Of a stretch of 64,000 nt of DNA, positions 27,428-37,139 are shown one piece after another (position 1 is the first letter of the stretch; each line of letters starts with the position of its first letter). The notes below the pieces were generated by a model. It was not told the origin of the DNA. It ran no database searches and was given only the letters and a program-made list of their open reading frames with translations. Location of the stretch: assembly GCF_052060035.1 (NCBI RefSeq), contig NZ_JBPOEA010000003.1, forward strand, positions 124,001-188,000, in the 5' to 3' direction. Both the position numbers and the translations under genes were made by a program. This DNA comes from Fodinibius sp052060035 (GTDB lineage Bacteria > Bacteroidota > Rhodothermia > Balneolales > Balneolaceae).

Positions 27428-29080
27428 TTAATCAATAACCACTTTTTTTCGTTTTACCGGCACACTTAAATCATGCTCTTTGGCATGTTCGAGGGCAGAC
27501 TTTACAAAATCCACAAACAGCGGCTGAGGATTATTTACCGTCGAGCAATATTCGGGATGAAATTGTACTCCCACAAACCAGGGATGATCGGGTATTTCTA
27601 CAATTTCCACAAGATCGCGCTCAGGATTAAAACCGACCAGATCCATTCCATCTTCCACCAATTTATAGCGCAGATTGTTATTCACTTCGTAACGGTGACG
27701 GTGACGCTCCTTTACAAGTTCTTCGCCATACGCTTCATATGCTTTAGAACCTTTTTTGATCTTGCAATCATAAAGCCCTAACCGCATCGTACCGCCTTTG
27801 TCTTCTATATTTTTTTGATCCGGCATCAGGTCAATAATCGGATACTCCGTGTCTTCATCAAACTCCGTACTGTTGGCTGTTTCCCATCCACATACATTGC
27901 GTGCAAATTCGATTACGGCACACTGCATACCCAGACAAATCCCAAGGTATGGGATATCATTTTTGCGGGAATGATTAGCAGCAGCCAACTTGCCGTCGAT
28001 ACCGCGCCCCCCAAATCCCGGGGCCACTAATACACCGGATATGCCTTCCAGTTTGGAACTAATATTTTCAGCTGTCAAATCATCGGATTGCAGCCACCGA
28101 ATATTTACCTCACAATCGTTAACCGCCCCTCCGTGAATCAGCGCTTCCACTATAGATTTATAAGCATCGTGATGCTCCACATATTTACCGACAAGGGCGA
28201 TGGTTATTTCGGTGGATGGATTACGAATGGCCTCAACAAAACCCTTCCACCGTTCTAAATCCGGATCACCGGCTTCAAGCTTCAGCTTTTCAATTACCCG
28301 CTCATCAAGTCCTTCATCCTGCATCAAAAATGGAACCTGGTAAATACTTTCAGCATCCAGCGACGCGATTACATCATCATACTCCACGTTACAGAACTGG
28401 GCAATTTTATTACGGATGGTATCATCCAGCTCGTATTCCGATCGTGCTACAATAATATCAGGTTGCAATCCACTTTCGGAAAGTGTTTTTACCGAGTGCT
28501 GTGTGGGTTTCGTTTTTAGCTCACGCGCTGCCGATAGATATGGTACCAACGTTAAATGAATAGAAAGCGTATTTTGACGTCCCACATCGTACCGAAGCTG
28601 ACGAACAGCCTCAATATAAGGGAGACTTTCAATATCGCCCACCGTACCGCCAATCTCGGTAATCACTACATCGTAATCCCCGGATTCACCCAGTTCAACA
28701 ATATGCGACTTAATCTCATCGGTGATATGCGGAATAACCTGCACGGTCTTTCCCAGGTAGGCCCCCTGACGTTCTTTAGAAATAACGTCGTTATAAATAC
28801 GTCCGGTCGTTACATTGTTTTCTTGGGATGTTTTGATATCCAGGAAACGCTCGTAATGCCCCAGATCGAGATCGGTTTCTGCACCGTCTTCGGTTACATA
28901 AACCTCTCCGTGTTCGTAGGGGTTCATCGTGCCGGGGTCCACATTAATATATGGATCCAACTTCTGTACCGTCACGCTCAAACCGCGTGCAACCAACAGA
29001 CGACCCAGCGATGCGCAAATAATTCCCTTTCCCAGTGAAGATGTAACTCCGCCCGTTACGAAGATATACTTGGTGGACAT
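27428..29080 (-). CDS. pyrG: CTP synthase (glutamine-hydrolysing)
   Basis: PyrG converts UTP to CTP with glutamine. The 550-residue protein has the N-terminal synthase domain (IFVTGGVTSSLGKGI, DPYINVDPGTMNPYEHGEV, GGTVGDIES) and a C-terminal class I glutamine amidotransferase domain. The nucleophile is in YLGICLGMQ and the His/Glu in QFHPEYCS. A lysine-rich tail ends the protein. It is the first gene of a long minus-strand run, and a matching promoter (29107-29138) lies 27 bases upstream of its start. Confidence 0.97.
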   Translation of the reverse strand: MSTKYIFVTGGVTSSLGKGIICASLGRLLVARGLSVTVQKLDPYINVDPGTMNPYEHGEVYVTEDGAETDLDLGHYERFLDIKTSQENNVTTGRIYNDVISKERQGAYLGKTVQVIPHITDEIKSHIVELGESGDYDVVITEIGGTVGDIESLPYIEAVRQLRYDVGRQNTLSIHLTLVPYLSAARELKTKPTQHSVKTLSESGLQPDIIVARSEYELDDTIRNKIAQFCNVEYDDVIASLDAESIYQVPFLMQDEGLDERVIEKLKLEAGDPDLERWKGFVEAIRNPSTEITIALVGKYVEHHDAYKSIVEALIHGGAVNDCEVNIRWLQSDDLTAENISSKLEGISGVLVAPGFGGRGIDGKLAAANHSRKNDIPYLGICLGMQCAVIEFARNVCGWETANSTEFDEDTEYPIIDLMPDQKNIEDKGGTMRLGLYDCKIKKGSKAYEAYGEELVKERHRHRYEVNNNLRYKLVEDGMDLVGFNPERDLVEIVEIPDHPWFVGVQFHPEYCSTVNNPQPLFVDFVKSALEHAKEHDLSVPVKRKKVVID

Positions 29081-29106
29081 ATCAGATCAGTTTGATTAGG
29101 TAAAAC

Positions 29107-29138
29107 TAAAAATAGAATGTTTCCGCTCAGCATTCAAA
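29107..29138 (-). promoter_or_regulatory. Candidate Bacteroidota-type promoter of pyrG
   Basis: Read on the minus strand, TTTG (29138-29135), a 20-base spacer and TATTTTTA (29114-29107) match the -33/-7 architecture TTTG-N19-20-TAnnTTTG with one mismatch in the last base. The predicted start of transcription would be about 20 bases before the pyrG ATG. Confidence 0.45.
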
Positions 29139-29179
29139 TGCGAATAAGTGATTTTTTAAATTAATCCCGAAATACTGCT

Positions 29180-29187
29180 TAATTTTG
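29180..29187 (+). promoter_or_regulatory. Candidate -7 promoter element of dnaE
   Basis: TAATTTTG matches TAnnTTTG exactly and lies 57 bases before the dnaE ATG, in the divergent gap with pyrG. No convincing -33 TTG is present at 19-21 bases upstream, so support is moderate. Confidence 0.35.
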
Positions 29188-29243
29188 TCGGTCAGGAATA
29201 GTATTATTATTCCAATCTAAGGATCAACAGAAAAGCCTCCTCA

Positions 29244-32200
29244 ATGAATTTCTCACACCTTCATAATCACACGCAGTTTAGTATGCTTGATGGTGCCGCG
29301 AGCATCGAGCAGCTGATTAAGAAATCCAAAAAACACGGTATGCCCGGGATCGCTATTACCGATCACGGTAATATGTTTGGGGTACCTGAATTTGTCAATA
29401 CGGCCAACAAGCATGACGTAAAGCCTATTATCGGCTGCGAGTTTTATATTACCCCGTCGGGGATGGAAGACAAGAAAGATCGTACCCGATACCACCAGGT
29501 TCTTCTGGCTAAAAATATGACGGGCTACAAAAACCTATCTAAATTGTGTTCGCTGGGCTACACCGAGGGCATGTATTACAAGCCGCGTATTGATAAGCCG
29601 ACGCTGGCCGAGCATTCTGAAGGACTTATTGCCACCACCTGTTGTATTGCCAGTGAAATTAATCAGACGATCATCAATAAGAGTGAAAAAGAGGCACGCG
29701 CCCTTTTTGAGTGGTATTTGAATGTATTTGGGGATGATTATTACATTGAGCTACAACGGCACGGGCTCAATGATCAAGACCACTGTAATGAAACTCTGGT
29801 CAAATGGTCGAAGGAATACAATGTGAAAATGGTGGCCACGAATGATTGTCACTATGTAAACGAAGAGGACTCCGAAGCCCATGATATTCTGCTGGCCCTG
29901 CAGACCAATGCCGATATTAACGATCCCAACCGATTTCGCTTTACGGATGATAACAACAACCTGAATACCGATTTCTACCTGAAAACGCCCGAGGAGATGG
30001 AGGAGTTGTTCAGTGATCTCCCCGAGGCTATAGATAATACCAATGAAATTATCGAGAAGGTTGATAATATTGATCTGAGCTCAGAGCTGCTTCTGCCGCA
30101 CTATAGCATCCCCGACCAGTTTGGTTCGATGGATGAATACCTAAGGCATATGACCTATGAGGGAGCTAAGGAAAGGTACGGGGAAATCACCCAAGAGATT
30201 AGCGAACGTATCGAACAGGAGCTTGGCATCATCAGCCGGATGGATTTTTCCGGATACTTCCTTATCACCCAGGACTTTACCACCGAAGCTCGTAATCGGG
30301 ACGTATTCGTTGGGCCCGGACGTGGTTCTGCCGCAGGCTCAGTTGTGGCCTACTGTTTGGGGATTATAAATGTGGATCCCATGCGGCATGATCTGCTGTT
30401 TGAGCGTTTTCTGAATCCCGAGCGGGTAAGTCCGCCGGATATCGATATCGACTTTGACGATAGTGGCCGACAGGAAGTGATCGATTATGTTGTAGAAAAG
30501 TACGGTCGGGAAAAAGTAGCACAAATCGTTACCTACGGCACGATGAAAGCCAAAACGGCCATCCGTGATGTGGGACGAGTGCTGGGCGTTCCTCTGGAGG
30601 AAGTCAACCGCATTACCAAACTGTTTCCTGATCAGCCCGGCGTTAATACCTTTGATAAGGTTCTGAATCCCTCGAAAAACCCAGAGTCGGCCAAAGATAT
30701 TAAACAACTTTTTGATCATCCCGACCCACAAGTGCAAAAAATGATGCGTTTTGCACGAACGCTTGAAGGGTCGGCACGACAAACAGGTATCCATGCAGCG
30801 GGGGTCATTATTGCACCGGGCGAAATTAGTGAATACGTACCGGTGGCGCTATCTAAGGATAAGGAATTAATTACCCAGTACGACGGACCGCACGCTGAGG
30901 AGTGTGGCTTGTTAAAAATGGATTTTCTTGGGCTCAAAACTTTATCTATCCTCAAAACATCTATTAAGTACGTTGAGAAAAATCACGGCATTCACTACGA
31001 GCTGGATGAGATACCCGAGAATGATGAAAAGACGTTTGAACTGTATCAGAAAGGAAATACGGTTGGCACCTTCCAGTTTGAGTCGGACGGAATGCGGAAA
31101 TACCTTCAGCAGCTGAAACCGACGGAGCTGGATGACCTTATTGCGATGAACGCACTTTATCGTCCGGGCCCCATGCAGTTTATTCCCGAGTATATCGATC
31201 GCAAACACGGACGTACAGAGGTCGAATATCCACATCCCGATCTCGAAGAACTCCTGGAGCCGACCTACGGTATTATGATTTATCAGGAGCAGATTATGAA
31301 GGCCGCTCAGAAAATTGCCAACTACTCACTCGGTGAAGCTGACTTGCTGCGACGAGCGATGGGCAAGAAGAAGAAAAAGGTAATGGATGAACAGCGCGCT
31401 ATTTTTACTGAGCGTGCGATCGAAAATGGGGTCTCCGAAGAGAAGGCCGAGGAACTCTTCGATATTATGGCTGAGTTTGCCAACTACGGCTTTAACAAAT
31501 CACACTCAGCGGCCTATTCCGTGGTGGCCTATCAGACAGCCTTTTTTAAGGCCAATTACCCGTCTGAATATATGGCAGCGGTGCTCAGCCATAACATGGG
31601 TGACATCGACAAGGTCTCGAAGTTTATTGAGGAGTGTAATCGTATGGGTATTACCGTGGATGCTCCCAATATAAATAGCGGCCAGGGTAAGTTTGTGGCT
31701 GTTGACGGTCGCATTCAGTACGGCATGGAGGCTATTAAAGGGGTAGGCTCTAATGTGGTAGAAGAAATTGTGAAGGAGCGAGAAGAAAACGGCAAGTTTG
31801 AATCCATTTATGATTTTGCACGCCGCGTTGATTCCAGCGTTTGTAATAAGAGAACACTGGAAAGTCTTTTCCAGGCCGGAGCTTTTGATGAGTTGAACCC
31901 CAATCGGCGACAACTGCTCCAACACATGGAGATCTTGCTCAGCTACGGATCGCGTGTTCAGGAGATGGAAAACTCCAATCAATCTGATTTGTTTGGCGGC
32001 GATGGAGGTAATGCTTCAGCGATTGACGAGCCTAAGCTGGAACCCGTACAACAGTGGTCAAATATTGAGCGGCTCAATAAAGAACGCGAGCTCATTGGTT
32101 TTTACCTGAGCGGTCATCCGCTGGATAAATTCCAAGAGGATGTAAATATGTTTTGCTCGCATACCCTTGATTCGGAAGAGCTGAATCAACTTAACGACGG

Positions 32201-32726
32201 TACAGAAGTGCGCGTAGCCGGTATCATTACACAAGTAAATCGCGTGACCGACAAAAAAGGGCGACCTTTTGCTTTCCTTGAGATGGAAGATCGAAATGGC
32301 AAGGTGGAAGTTGTTACATTTAATGAGGTTTATGATCGCTGCCTGGGTATGATTCAAGAAGATACTCGTGTGGTCGTTGATGGTAACTTTGATTCATCCC
32401 GCGGAAAATTGCAGGTTATTGCCAATGGTTTTGAACGTATTGAAAGCATGCGTGAGAAATATCAGGATCAGATTGAACTAAAGCTGGATATTGACACTAA
32501 TTATATTGATACGAGTGATCTGGAGCAGATGGCAAAGCTCTTCAAAGAGAATCAGGGAGAAACCAATGTGCGTTTTAATGTGTTAAGTAGTGAAGCCAAA
32601 CGTCCATTTGCCATGCACGTGCGCAAGTTTGTAATTGATCCCAATGAAGAGCTGCTGGATGGACTCAAATCCATCGTTGGAAAAGATGCAGTGGAACTTA
32701 ATCGCTATAATGGGAATGGCAGGTAA
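29244..32726 (+). CDS. dnaE: DNA polymerase III alpha subunit
   Basis: DnaE is the replicative polymerase. The 1160-residue protein has an N-terminal PHP domain (FSHLHNHTQFSMLDG, ITDHGNMFG, IGCEFYIT) and the palm with catalytic aspartates D401 and D403 in PDIDIDFDDSGR, the same numbers as in E. coli. The helix-hairpin-helix region follows and a C-terminal OB fold starts near RVAGIITQVNRVTDKKG. The PHP metal ligands look intact (HNH, DHG), which may mean proofreading or structural metal binding (inference). The length is typical of DnaE1. It stands alone, divergent from pyrG and followed by trxA. Confidence 0.97.
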   Translation: MNFSHLHNHTQFSMLDGAASIEQLIKKSKKHGMPGIAITDHGNMFGVPEFVNTANKHDVKPIIGCEFYITPSGMEDKKDRTRYHQVLLAKNMTGYKNLSKLCSLGYTEGMYYKPRIDKPTLAEHSEGLIATTCCIASEINQTIINKSEKEARALFEWYLNVFGDDYYIELQRHGLNDQDHCNETLVKWSKEYNVKMVATNDCHYVNEEDSEAHDILLALQTNADINDPNRFRFTDDNNNLNTDFYLKTPEEMEELFSDLPEAIDNTNEIIEKVDNIDLSSELLLPHYSIPDQFGSMDEYLRHMTYEGAKERYGEITQEISERIEQELGIISRMDFSGYFLITQDFTTEARNRDVFVGPGRGSAAGSVVAYCLGIINVDPMRHDLLFERFLNPERVSPPDIDIDFDDSGRQEVIDYVVEKYGREKVAQIVTYGTMKAKTAIRDVGRVLGVPLEEVNRITKLFPDQPGVNTFDKVLNPSKNPESAKDIKQLFDHPDPQVQKMMRFARTLEGSARQTGIHAAGVIIAPGEISEYVPVALSKDKELITQYDGPHAEECGLLKMDFLGLKTLSILKTSIKYVEKNHGIHYELDEIPENDEKTFELYQKGNTVGTFQFESDGMRKYLQQLKPTELDDLIAMNALYRPGPMQFIPEYIDRKHGRTEVEYPHPDLEELLEPTYGIMIYQEQIMKAAQKIANYSLGEADLLRRAMGKKKKKVMDEQRAIFTERAIENGVSEEKAEELFDIMAEFANYGFNKSHSAAYSVVAYQTAFFKANYPSEYMAAVLSHNMGDIDKVSKFIEECNRMGITVDAPNINSGQGKFVAVDGRIQYGMEAIKGVGSNVVEEIVKEREENGKFESIYDFARRVDSSVCNKRTLESLFQAGAFDELNPNRRQLLQHMEILLSYGSRVQEMENSNQSDLFGGDGGNASAIDEPKLEPVQQWSNIERLNKERELIGFYLSGHPLDKFQEDVNMFCSHTLDSEELNQLNDGTEVRVAGIITQVNRVTDKKGRPFAFLEMEDRNGKVEVVTFNEVYDRCLGMIQEDTRVVVDGNFDSSRGKLQVIANGFERIESMREKYQDQIELKLDIDTNYIDTSDLEQMAKLFKENQGETNVRFNVLSSEAKRPFAMHVRKFVIDPNEELLDGLKSIVGKDAVELNRYNGNGR

Positions 32727-32844
32727 GATAAATTTTGATAATGCGTTCTATAGTAAGAAATGATGTGATAATTGGATAAGATTATCCGATATTGGTATCG
32801 TTGTATTGAAGGCTATATAAATAACAATTAATGAAGATAAGATT

Positions 32845-33180
32845 ATGAGTAAAGCAATAGAATTAACTGACGATTCATTTGAAGATGAAGTCATCAATGC
32901 TGATTCTGACAAACCTGTACTGGTAGATTTTTGGGCAGAATGGTGTGGCCCTTGCAAGATGGTTGGCCCTGTTGTAGAAGAGCTGGCTGGTGAGTTTGAA
33001 GGAAAAGCCAAAGTTGGCAAAGTAGATGTGGACTCAAATCCTGAAACTTCTACCAAGTATGGTATCCGAAGCATACCATCGCTGTTAATTTTCAAAAATG
33101 GCGAAGTGGTTGATCAAATTGTTGGAGCTGTGCCTAAAGCTCAGCTTAAAAAACAATTGGAAGCCCAGGTTACCAATTAA
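32845..33180 (+). CDS. trxA: Thioredoxin
   Basis: The 111-residue protein is a standard cytoplasmic thioredoxin with the redox motif WCGPC (Cys34, Cys37), the buried Asp in VLVDFWAEWC, the cis-proline loop SIPSLLIF and the C-terminal GAVPKAQLKK. It reduces protein disulfides using thioredoxin reductase. There is no signal peptide. It is 118 bases downstream of dnaE and probably has its own promoter. A clear terminator follows its stop. Confidence 0.95.
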   Translation: MSKAIELTDDSFEDEVINADSDKPVLVDFWAEWCGPCKMVGPVVEELAGEFEGKAKVGKVDVDSNPETSTKYGIRSIPSLLIFKNGEVVDQIVGAVPKAQLKKQLEAQVTN

Positions 33181-33204
33181 CAACAGGCTAAATTTATCCT
33201 ATTT

Positions 33205-33244
33205 AAAAGGCGATGAAGTTGAAATCAATTTCATCGCCTTTTTT
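33205..33244 (+). terminator. Terminator after trxA (possibly bidirectional)
   Basis: An inverted repeat built on AAAAGGCGATGAA and its complement TTCATCGCCTTTT, with a loop of about 14 bases, ends in a run of T on the plus strand. A-runs on the 5' side mean the minus-strand gene at 33268 may also use it. Confidence 0.85.
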
Positions 33245-33267
33245 ATCTCTAATACCTGCAGTCAGCT

Positions 33268-33681
33268 TTAAAGCTGAAACGTTATCGTAGCCTTACTTCC
33301 GCCTTTCGAAAAGGTGAGATCATCGGCGTATTGTTCGATCAGATAAACGCCTCGTCCGCCTTCGTTTAATAAATTCTCCTCTTTAAGGGGATCGGGGATT
33401 TCTGTGGGGGCAAACCCTTCTCCTTCATCTTCCACACTAATAGTAAGTGTCCGCTTTTCTTCATCCAAGGTTGAAAGTACCACCACTTTTTTCTCCGGAT
33501 TCTCATTATTGCCGTGCATAATGGCATTATTCACGGCTTCGCTAAGCGTAAGCATAATACGACTGGAATCTTCATCACTAAAACCAGCCCACTGCTTCAG
33601 CTCATCAATATACGGCTCTAACCGTTTCATCTCGTCAAACTTGGAATTTAAAACAAGTTTTTTTGAATCAGTTTTTGACAT
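33268..33681 (-). CDS. RsbW-like anti-sigma regulatory ATPase/kinase
   Basis: The 137-residue protein is a GHKL-fold ATP-binding domain. The N box reads LTLSEAVNNAIMHGN, the glycine motif is VEDEGEGFAP, and a second glycine segment is NEGGRGVYLIEQY. These match RsbW/SpoIIAB-type serine kinases (HATPase_c_2), which act on anti-anti-sigma factors or bind sigma factors in partner-switching. No STAS-domain antagonist or PP2C phosphatase gene is adjacent, so its partner lies elsewhere. It is convergent with trxA. Confidence 0.85.
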   Translation of the reverse strand: MSKTDSKKLVLNSKFDEMKRLEPYIDELKQWAGFSDEDSSRIMLTLSEAVNNAIMHGNNENPEKKVVVLSTLDEEKRTLTISVEDEGEGFAPTEIPDPLKEENLLNEGGRGVYLIEQYADDLTFSKGGSKATITFQL

Positions 33682-33739
33682 AAACGAAAGATATACGAAG
33701 GGATGCCGATCACTGAAAATCCCTAAATTGAAAAAACTA

Positions 33740-35047
33740 CTAAGCGTAAAGTCCGCGCAGTTTCAACGTCATGGCCACTTTATTAATTCCGAAAACATAA
33801 GCCGCTTGCCGCAAGGTAATGTCATACTGGTTTCGTACTTCAAAAAGGTTATCAAAAGCATTGCGCATCATCCGATTAAGGCGACGATTAACGCGCTCTT
33901 CGGTCCAGAAGTATCCCTGGCGATCTTGCACCCATTCAAAATAGGAAACGGTTACTCCCCCGGCATTTGCCAAGATATCGGGTACAACCATAATACCTTT
34001 ATCTTCGAGAATAGAGTCAGCATTTGCTGTAACAGGCCCATTAGCCCCTTCAGCAATAATTTTGGCATTAATATCACCGGCATTTTCACGATTAATCTGA
34101 TCCTCTTTTGCGGCGGGGATCAATACATCGCACTCCAACTGCAATAATTCTTCGTTGGTAATTTTTTCAGCCTCGGAATACCCCTCAAGAGAATTATCAT
34201 GATTTTTGGCATACTCCATCGCCTCAGGTATATCAATGCCGTTTTCGTTGTAATAACCACCTGTTATATCACTAATGGCAACAACTTTGGCCCCCTGCTC
34301 ATACATCAGTTTGGCACTTACAGAACCGACATTACCAAATCCCTGAACGGCGACTGTGCACTTATTGGGCAAAATACCCATCTTATTAAGTGCGGCCAAT
34401 GTAACCGTTACCACACCACGACCTGTTGCTTCTTTACGTCCGTGCGAACCGCCCAAAATAATCGGTTTCCCGGTCACAACTGCCGTTTCTGTTTTATGAG
34501 CATTCATGCTATAGGTATCCATCACCCAAGCCATAATCTGCTCATTGGTATTCATATCCGGCGCCGGGATATCACGATCAGGACCAAATACCTCAAGCAT
34601 ATTAGCTGTATAACGACGTGTCAACCGCTCCAGCTCACCGTCTGAAAGCTGTTTAGGGTCAACGCGCACCCCACCTTTGGCACCGCCAAATGGTACATTA
34701 ACAATTGCACACTTCCAGGTCATCCAGGCCGCTAATGCGTTGACTTCTTCAAGCGTTACATCCGGAGCATAGCGGATGCCTCCTTTTGAGGGTCCCAGCA
34801 AATTATTGTGGATAACGCGATATCCTTCAAATACACGAATGTCTCCACTATCCATAACAATGGGAATGGAAACGGTAACCTGTTTAACGGGACTTGCTAA
34901 ATATTGGAACATTCCCTCATCAAGCTCAAGAACTTCCGCGGCAAAACGGAAACGTTCTAACATCGATTCAAAAGGGGATTCCTCATCAAGCTTTGGTCCC
35001 GGCTCCTTATAATAACCGGTGGTATACATATTTTTGTTGTAAGGCAT
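33740..35047 (-). CDS. Glu/Leu/Phe/Val dehydrogenase (glutamate dehydrogenase type)
   Basis: The 435-residue protein belongs to the amino-acid dehydrogenase superfamily that interconverts glutamate and 2-oxoglutarate with ammonia, or related branched-chain substrates. The substrate-binding lysine segments are KGGIRYAPDVTLEEV and VPFGGAKGGVRVDP, and the Rossmann NAD-binding motif is VAVQGFGNVGSVSA. Length and the motif ILANAGGVTVSYFEWVQ fit hexameric NAD-dependent glutamate dehydrogenases. Cofactor preference is not assigned. It is monocistronic, with a 324-base divergent region upstream. Confidence 0.93.
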   Translation of the reverse strand: MPYNKNMYTTGYYKEPGPKLDEESPFESMLERFRFAAEVLELDEGMFQYLASPVKQVTVSIPIVMDSGDIRVFEGYRVIHNNLLGPSKGGIRYAPDVTLEEVNALAAWMTWKCAIVNVPFGGAKGGVRVDPKQLSDGELERLTRRYTANMLEVFGPDRDIPAPDMNTNEQIMAWVMDTYSMNAHKTETAVVTGKPIILGGSHGRKEATGRGVVTVTLAALNKMGILPNKCTVAVQGFGNVGSVSAKLMYEQGAKVVAISDITGGYYNENGIDIPEAMEYAKNHDNSLEGYSEAEKITNEELLQLECDVLIPAAKEDQINRENAGDINAKIIAEGANGPVTANADSILEDKGIMVVPDILANAGGVTVSYFEWVQDRQGYFWTEERVNRRLNRMMRNAFDNLFEVRNQYDITLRQAAYVFGINKVAMTLKLRGLYA

Positions 35048-35371
35048 AAATTAAGATTAAAAAATCTGATCTTGTTTCTGTTCGATACTACAAAAAGTCA
35101 AAGTCTATGATGTTCATTGACAGTCAGCAATTTTGAGAGACGGAAAGGTATAAAAAAAATATTAGATGATATAGGTAAGATTTTTTTTAAAGCTTATTAG
35201 TTTTTCCGGCTTAAAATCATAAATCATTAAAAATTCATTCTCCGATTTATGCATGACAGCATGTTGCATTTGAATAAAATTTAATGTTGATTCTACACAT
35301 TAAACATTCAAGATGAACGTTATTACAACTTTTTGGGTCAAATTTCATTGCTGTAATTTAAAATAGATGCT
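35048..35371. other. Gene-free divergent intergenic region (324 bases)
   Basis: This AT-rich stretch separates the divergent dehydrogenase and HNH genes, and no convincing coding frame or RNA gene was seen. Near its right end TTTG (35332-35335), 18 bases and TAATTTAA (35354-35361) form a weak promoter-like arrangement for the HNH gene. Runs of A and T around 35150-35190 could be bent DNA. Nothing else can be supported. Confidence 0.4.
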
Positions 35372-35869
35372 ATGGACGCAAATGTTCTGGTATTAAATAA
35401 AGATTACCAACCGCTCAGTATTTGTTCGGTTCACCGCTCGGTAAAGCTTTTATTCTTGGATAAAGCCGAACTACTGCATGACTATCCCGAGCGAACCATC
35501 AGCACAGTTTCCGAGGATTTCTCCTATCCGTCTGTAATCAGATTGCGTCGATACATTAACATCCCCTACAACAAAATTGTATTGTCGCGTCATAACATTA
35601 TGAAGCGTGATCACAAAACCTGTCAATATTGTGGATCATCAAAAAATCTAACCATCGACCACGTATTGCCTAAAAGTCGCGGTGGCAAAGATACGTGGGA
35701 AAACCTGGTTACAGCTTGTAATAGCTGCAATGTCGAAAAAGGAAATCGAACGCCCGAAGAGGCTAAAATGCCCTTAACCCAAAAACCTTTTCGGCCTATC
35801 CATATCACCTTTTTGCAATCTATACTCGGCGGGGTTCAGGACGACTGGAAGCCCTACCTGTACATGTAA
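35372..35869 (+). CDS. HNH endonuclease-domain protein
   Basis: The 165-residue protein has a conserved N-terminal region (NVLVLNKDYQPLSICSVHRS) and a zinc-bound HNH nuclease fold. The zinc ligands are C84-x2-C87 and C116-x2-C119, and the catalytic motif is DHVLPKSRGG, with Asp96-His97. Proteins of this type with the NKDYQPL lead are widespread single-copy chromosomal genes in Bacteroidota, cyanobacteria and others and are not tied to restriction or homing elements; their role is unsettled. No neighbouring defence gene is present here. It is a free-standing gene upstream of mnmA. Confidence 0.88.
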   Translation: MDANVLVLNKDYQPLSICSVHRSVKLLFLDKAELLHDYPERTISTVSEDFSYPSVIRLRRYINIPYNKIVLSRHNIMKRDHKTCQYCGSSKNLTIDHVLPKSRGGKDTWENLVTACNSCNVEKGNRTPEEAKMPLTQKPFRPIHITFLQSILGGVQDDWKPYLYM

Positions 35870-35934
35870 TATATCCCCCTTCTTTTCACCTTCTGCCCAC
35901 AAATTCTCTTCATAAAAAATACATAAAAAAATCT

Positions 35935-35942
35935 TATCTTCG
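35935..35942 (+). promoter_or_regulatory. Candidate -7 promoter element of mnmA
   Basis: TATCTTCG matches TAnnTTTG at five of the six fixed positions and lies 42 bases before the mnmA ATG, after an A-rich tract. There is no clear -33 element. Confidence 0.3.
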
Positions 35943-35983
35943 AGGTTCATTCACACTTTTCAGATTACAATTGAATCAATAAA

Positions 35984-37114
35984 ATGAGTAGCAAAGGACG
36001 AGTATTAGTAGCTATGAGCGGAGGTGTTGACTCCTCAGTGGCAGCTGTTATGCTCAAAGAACAAGGATACGATGTCATCGGAATTACGATGAAAACGTGG
36101 GATTATTCCCGGGTAGGCGGCAAATCGGATAAAGAAACCGGTTGCTGTACTCTTGAATCTATGAACGATGCACGACAAATTGCTGTCAAGCATGGTTTCA
36201 AGCATTTTATCGTAGATATCCGTGACGAATTCGGAGATTGGGTCATTGATCGTTTTGTGGATGACTATATGAATGGACGTACACCCAATCCCTGCGTTTT
36301 GTGTAACACACATATCAAATGGGCCGCATTGCTACGGCGTGCAGACAACCTCGGTTGCGATTATATTGCCACCGGTCACTATGCAAATGTACGTGAAGAA
36401 AACGGACGATATGTTATCTCCAAAGGACTTGATCCCAAAAAAGATCAGTCTTACGCACTATGGGGCGTTGAACAAAAGCATTTAGCTCGAACTATATTTC
36501 CGCTGGGAAGCTACGAAAAAACAGAAATTCGCGATATGGCCGAAGAGTTTGGACTCACGAAAGTCGCTGATAAGCCAGACTCCTACGAAATTTGCTTTGT
36601 ACCCGACGATAATTATCGGCGATTCTTAAAAGACCGCGTTGATGGACTTGAAGAACGTGTCAAAGGCGGTAAGTTTGTCGATCAGGAGGGAAATATTGTG
36701 GGCGAACACGAAGGATATCCTTTTTACACCATTGGCCAGCGCCGCGGTTTAGATCTGGCACTCGGCAAGCGTGTGTACGTCACCGATATTAATCCGGAAA
36801 CCAATGTTATCACCATTGGTGAAAAAGAAGACTTGGTAGCAACTACCTGTAAAGCAAAAAATATCAACCTTAGTAAGTACGGTGAAGTACCCGGTGGCGA
36901 AATGGAAATTACCGGAAAAATTCGGTATAACGATGATGGTGTCATTGGCCAGCTAAAACAACTGGGCGATGACGAAATCGAAGTCACCTTCCCCACCGGA
37001 CGCGAAGCCATTACTCCCGGTCAAGCGGTTGTCTGTTACGAAGGCGATGATGTTGTGGGTGGAGGCTGGATCCACAAAGTAAATGTGGATACCAACATTC
37101 TGCAAGAAGCATAA
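35984..37114 (+). CDS. mnmA: tRNA-specific 2-thiouridylase
   Basis: MnmA thiolates U34 of tRNA-Lys, -Glu and -Gln. The 376-residue protein has the ATP PP-loop SGGVDSSVAA at residues 11-20 region, the first catalytic Cys in NPCVLCNTHIKW and the second in SYEICFVPDDNY. The C-terminal beta-barrel domains contain GQRRGLDLALGKRVYV and end near CYEGDDVVGGGWI. The ATG at 35984 gives the standard N-terminus. A terminator hairpin follows, so it is probably monocistronic. Confidence 0.97.
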   Translation: MSSKGRVLVAMSGGVDSSVAAVMLKEQGYDVIGITMKTWDYSRVGGKSDKETGCCTLESMNDARQIAVKHGFKHFIVDIRDEFGDWVIDRFVDDYMNGRTPNPCVLCNTHIKWAALLRRADNLGCDYIATGHYANVREENGRYVISKGLDPKKDQSYALWGVEQKHLARTIFPLGSYEKTEIRDMAEEFGLTKVADKPDSYEICFVPDDNYRRFLKDRVDGLEERVKGGKFVDQEGNIVGEHEGYPFYTIGQRRGLDLALGKRVYVTDINPETNVITIGEKEDLVATTCKAKNINLSKYGEVPGGEMEITGKIRYNDDGVIGQLKQLGDDEIEVTFPTGREAITPGQAVVCYEGDDVVGGGWIHKVNVDTNILQEA

Positions 37115-37139
37115 TCTTTGTTATTATCAAACGTTAGAT

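Noticed and set aside
28556..29038. A 160-codon plus-strand frame opposite pyrG
   Set aside because: It is fully antisense to a conserved enzyme and has no family features.
29244..32726. dnaE as horizontally acquired because of composition
   Set aside because: Hand-counted lines are near 50% GC versus about 37-47% in nearby genes, but the difference is small, uncounted overall, and the protein is a normal essential polymerase.
33404..34147. A 247-codon plus-strand frame opposite the dehydrogenase and kinase genes
   Set aside because: It runs antisense over two conserved genes, and its protein has low-complexity, unrecognisable sequence; it is a shadow frame.
35372..35869. HNH protein as a homing or restriction nuclease
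   Set aside because: No intron, methylase or mobile-element signs are present, and this HNH type is a widespread chromosomal gene.
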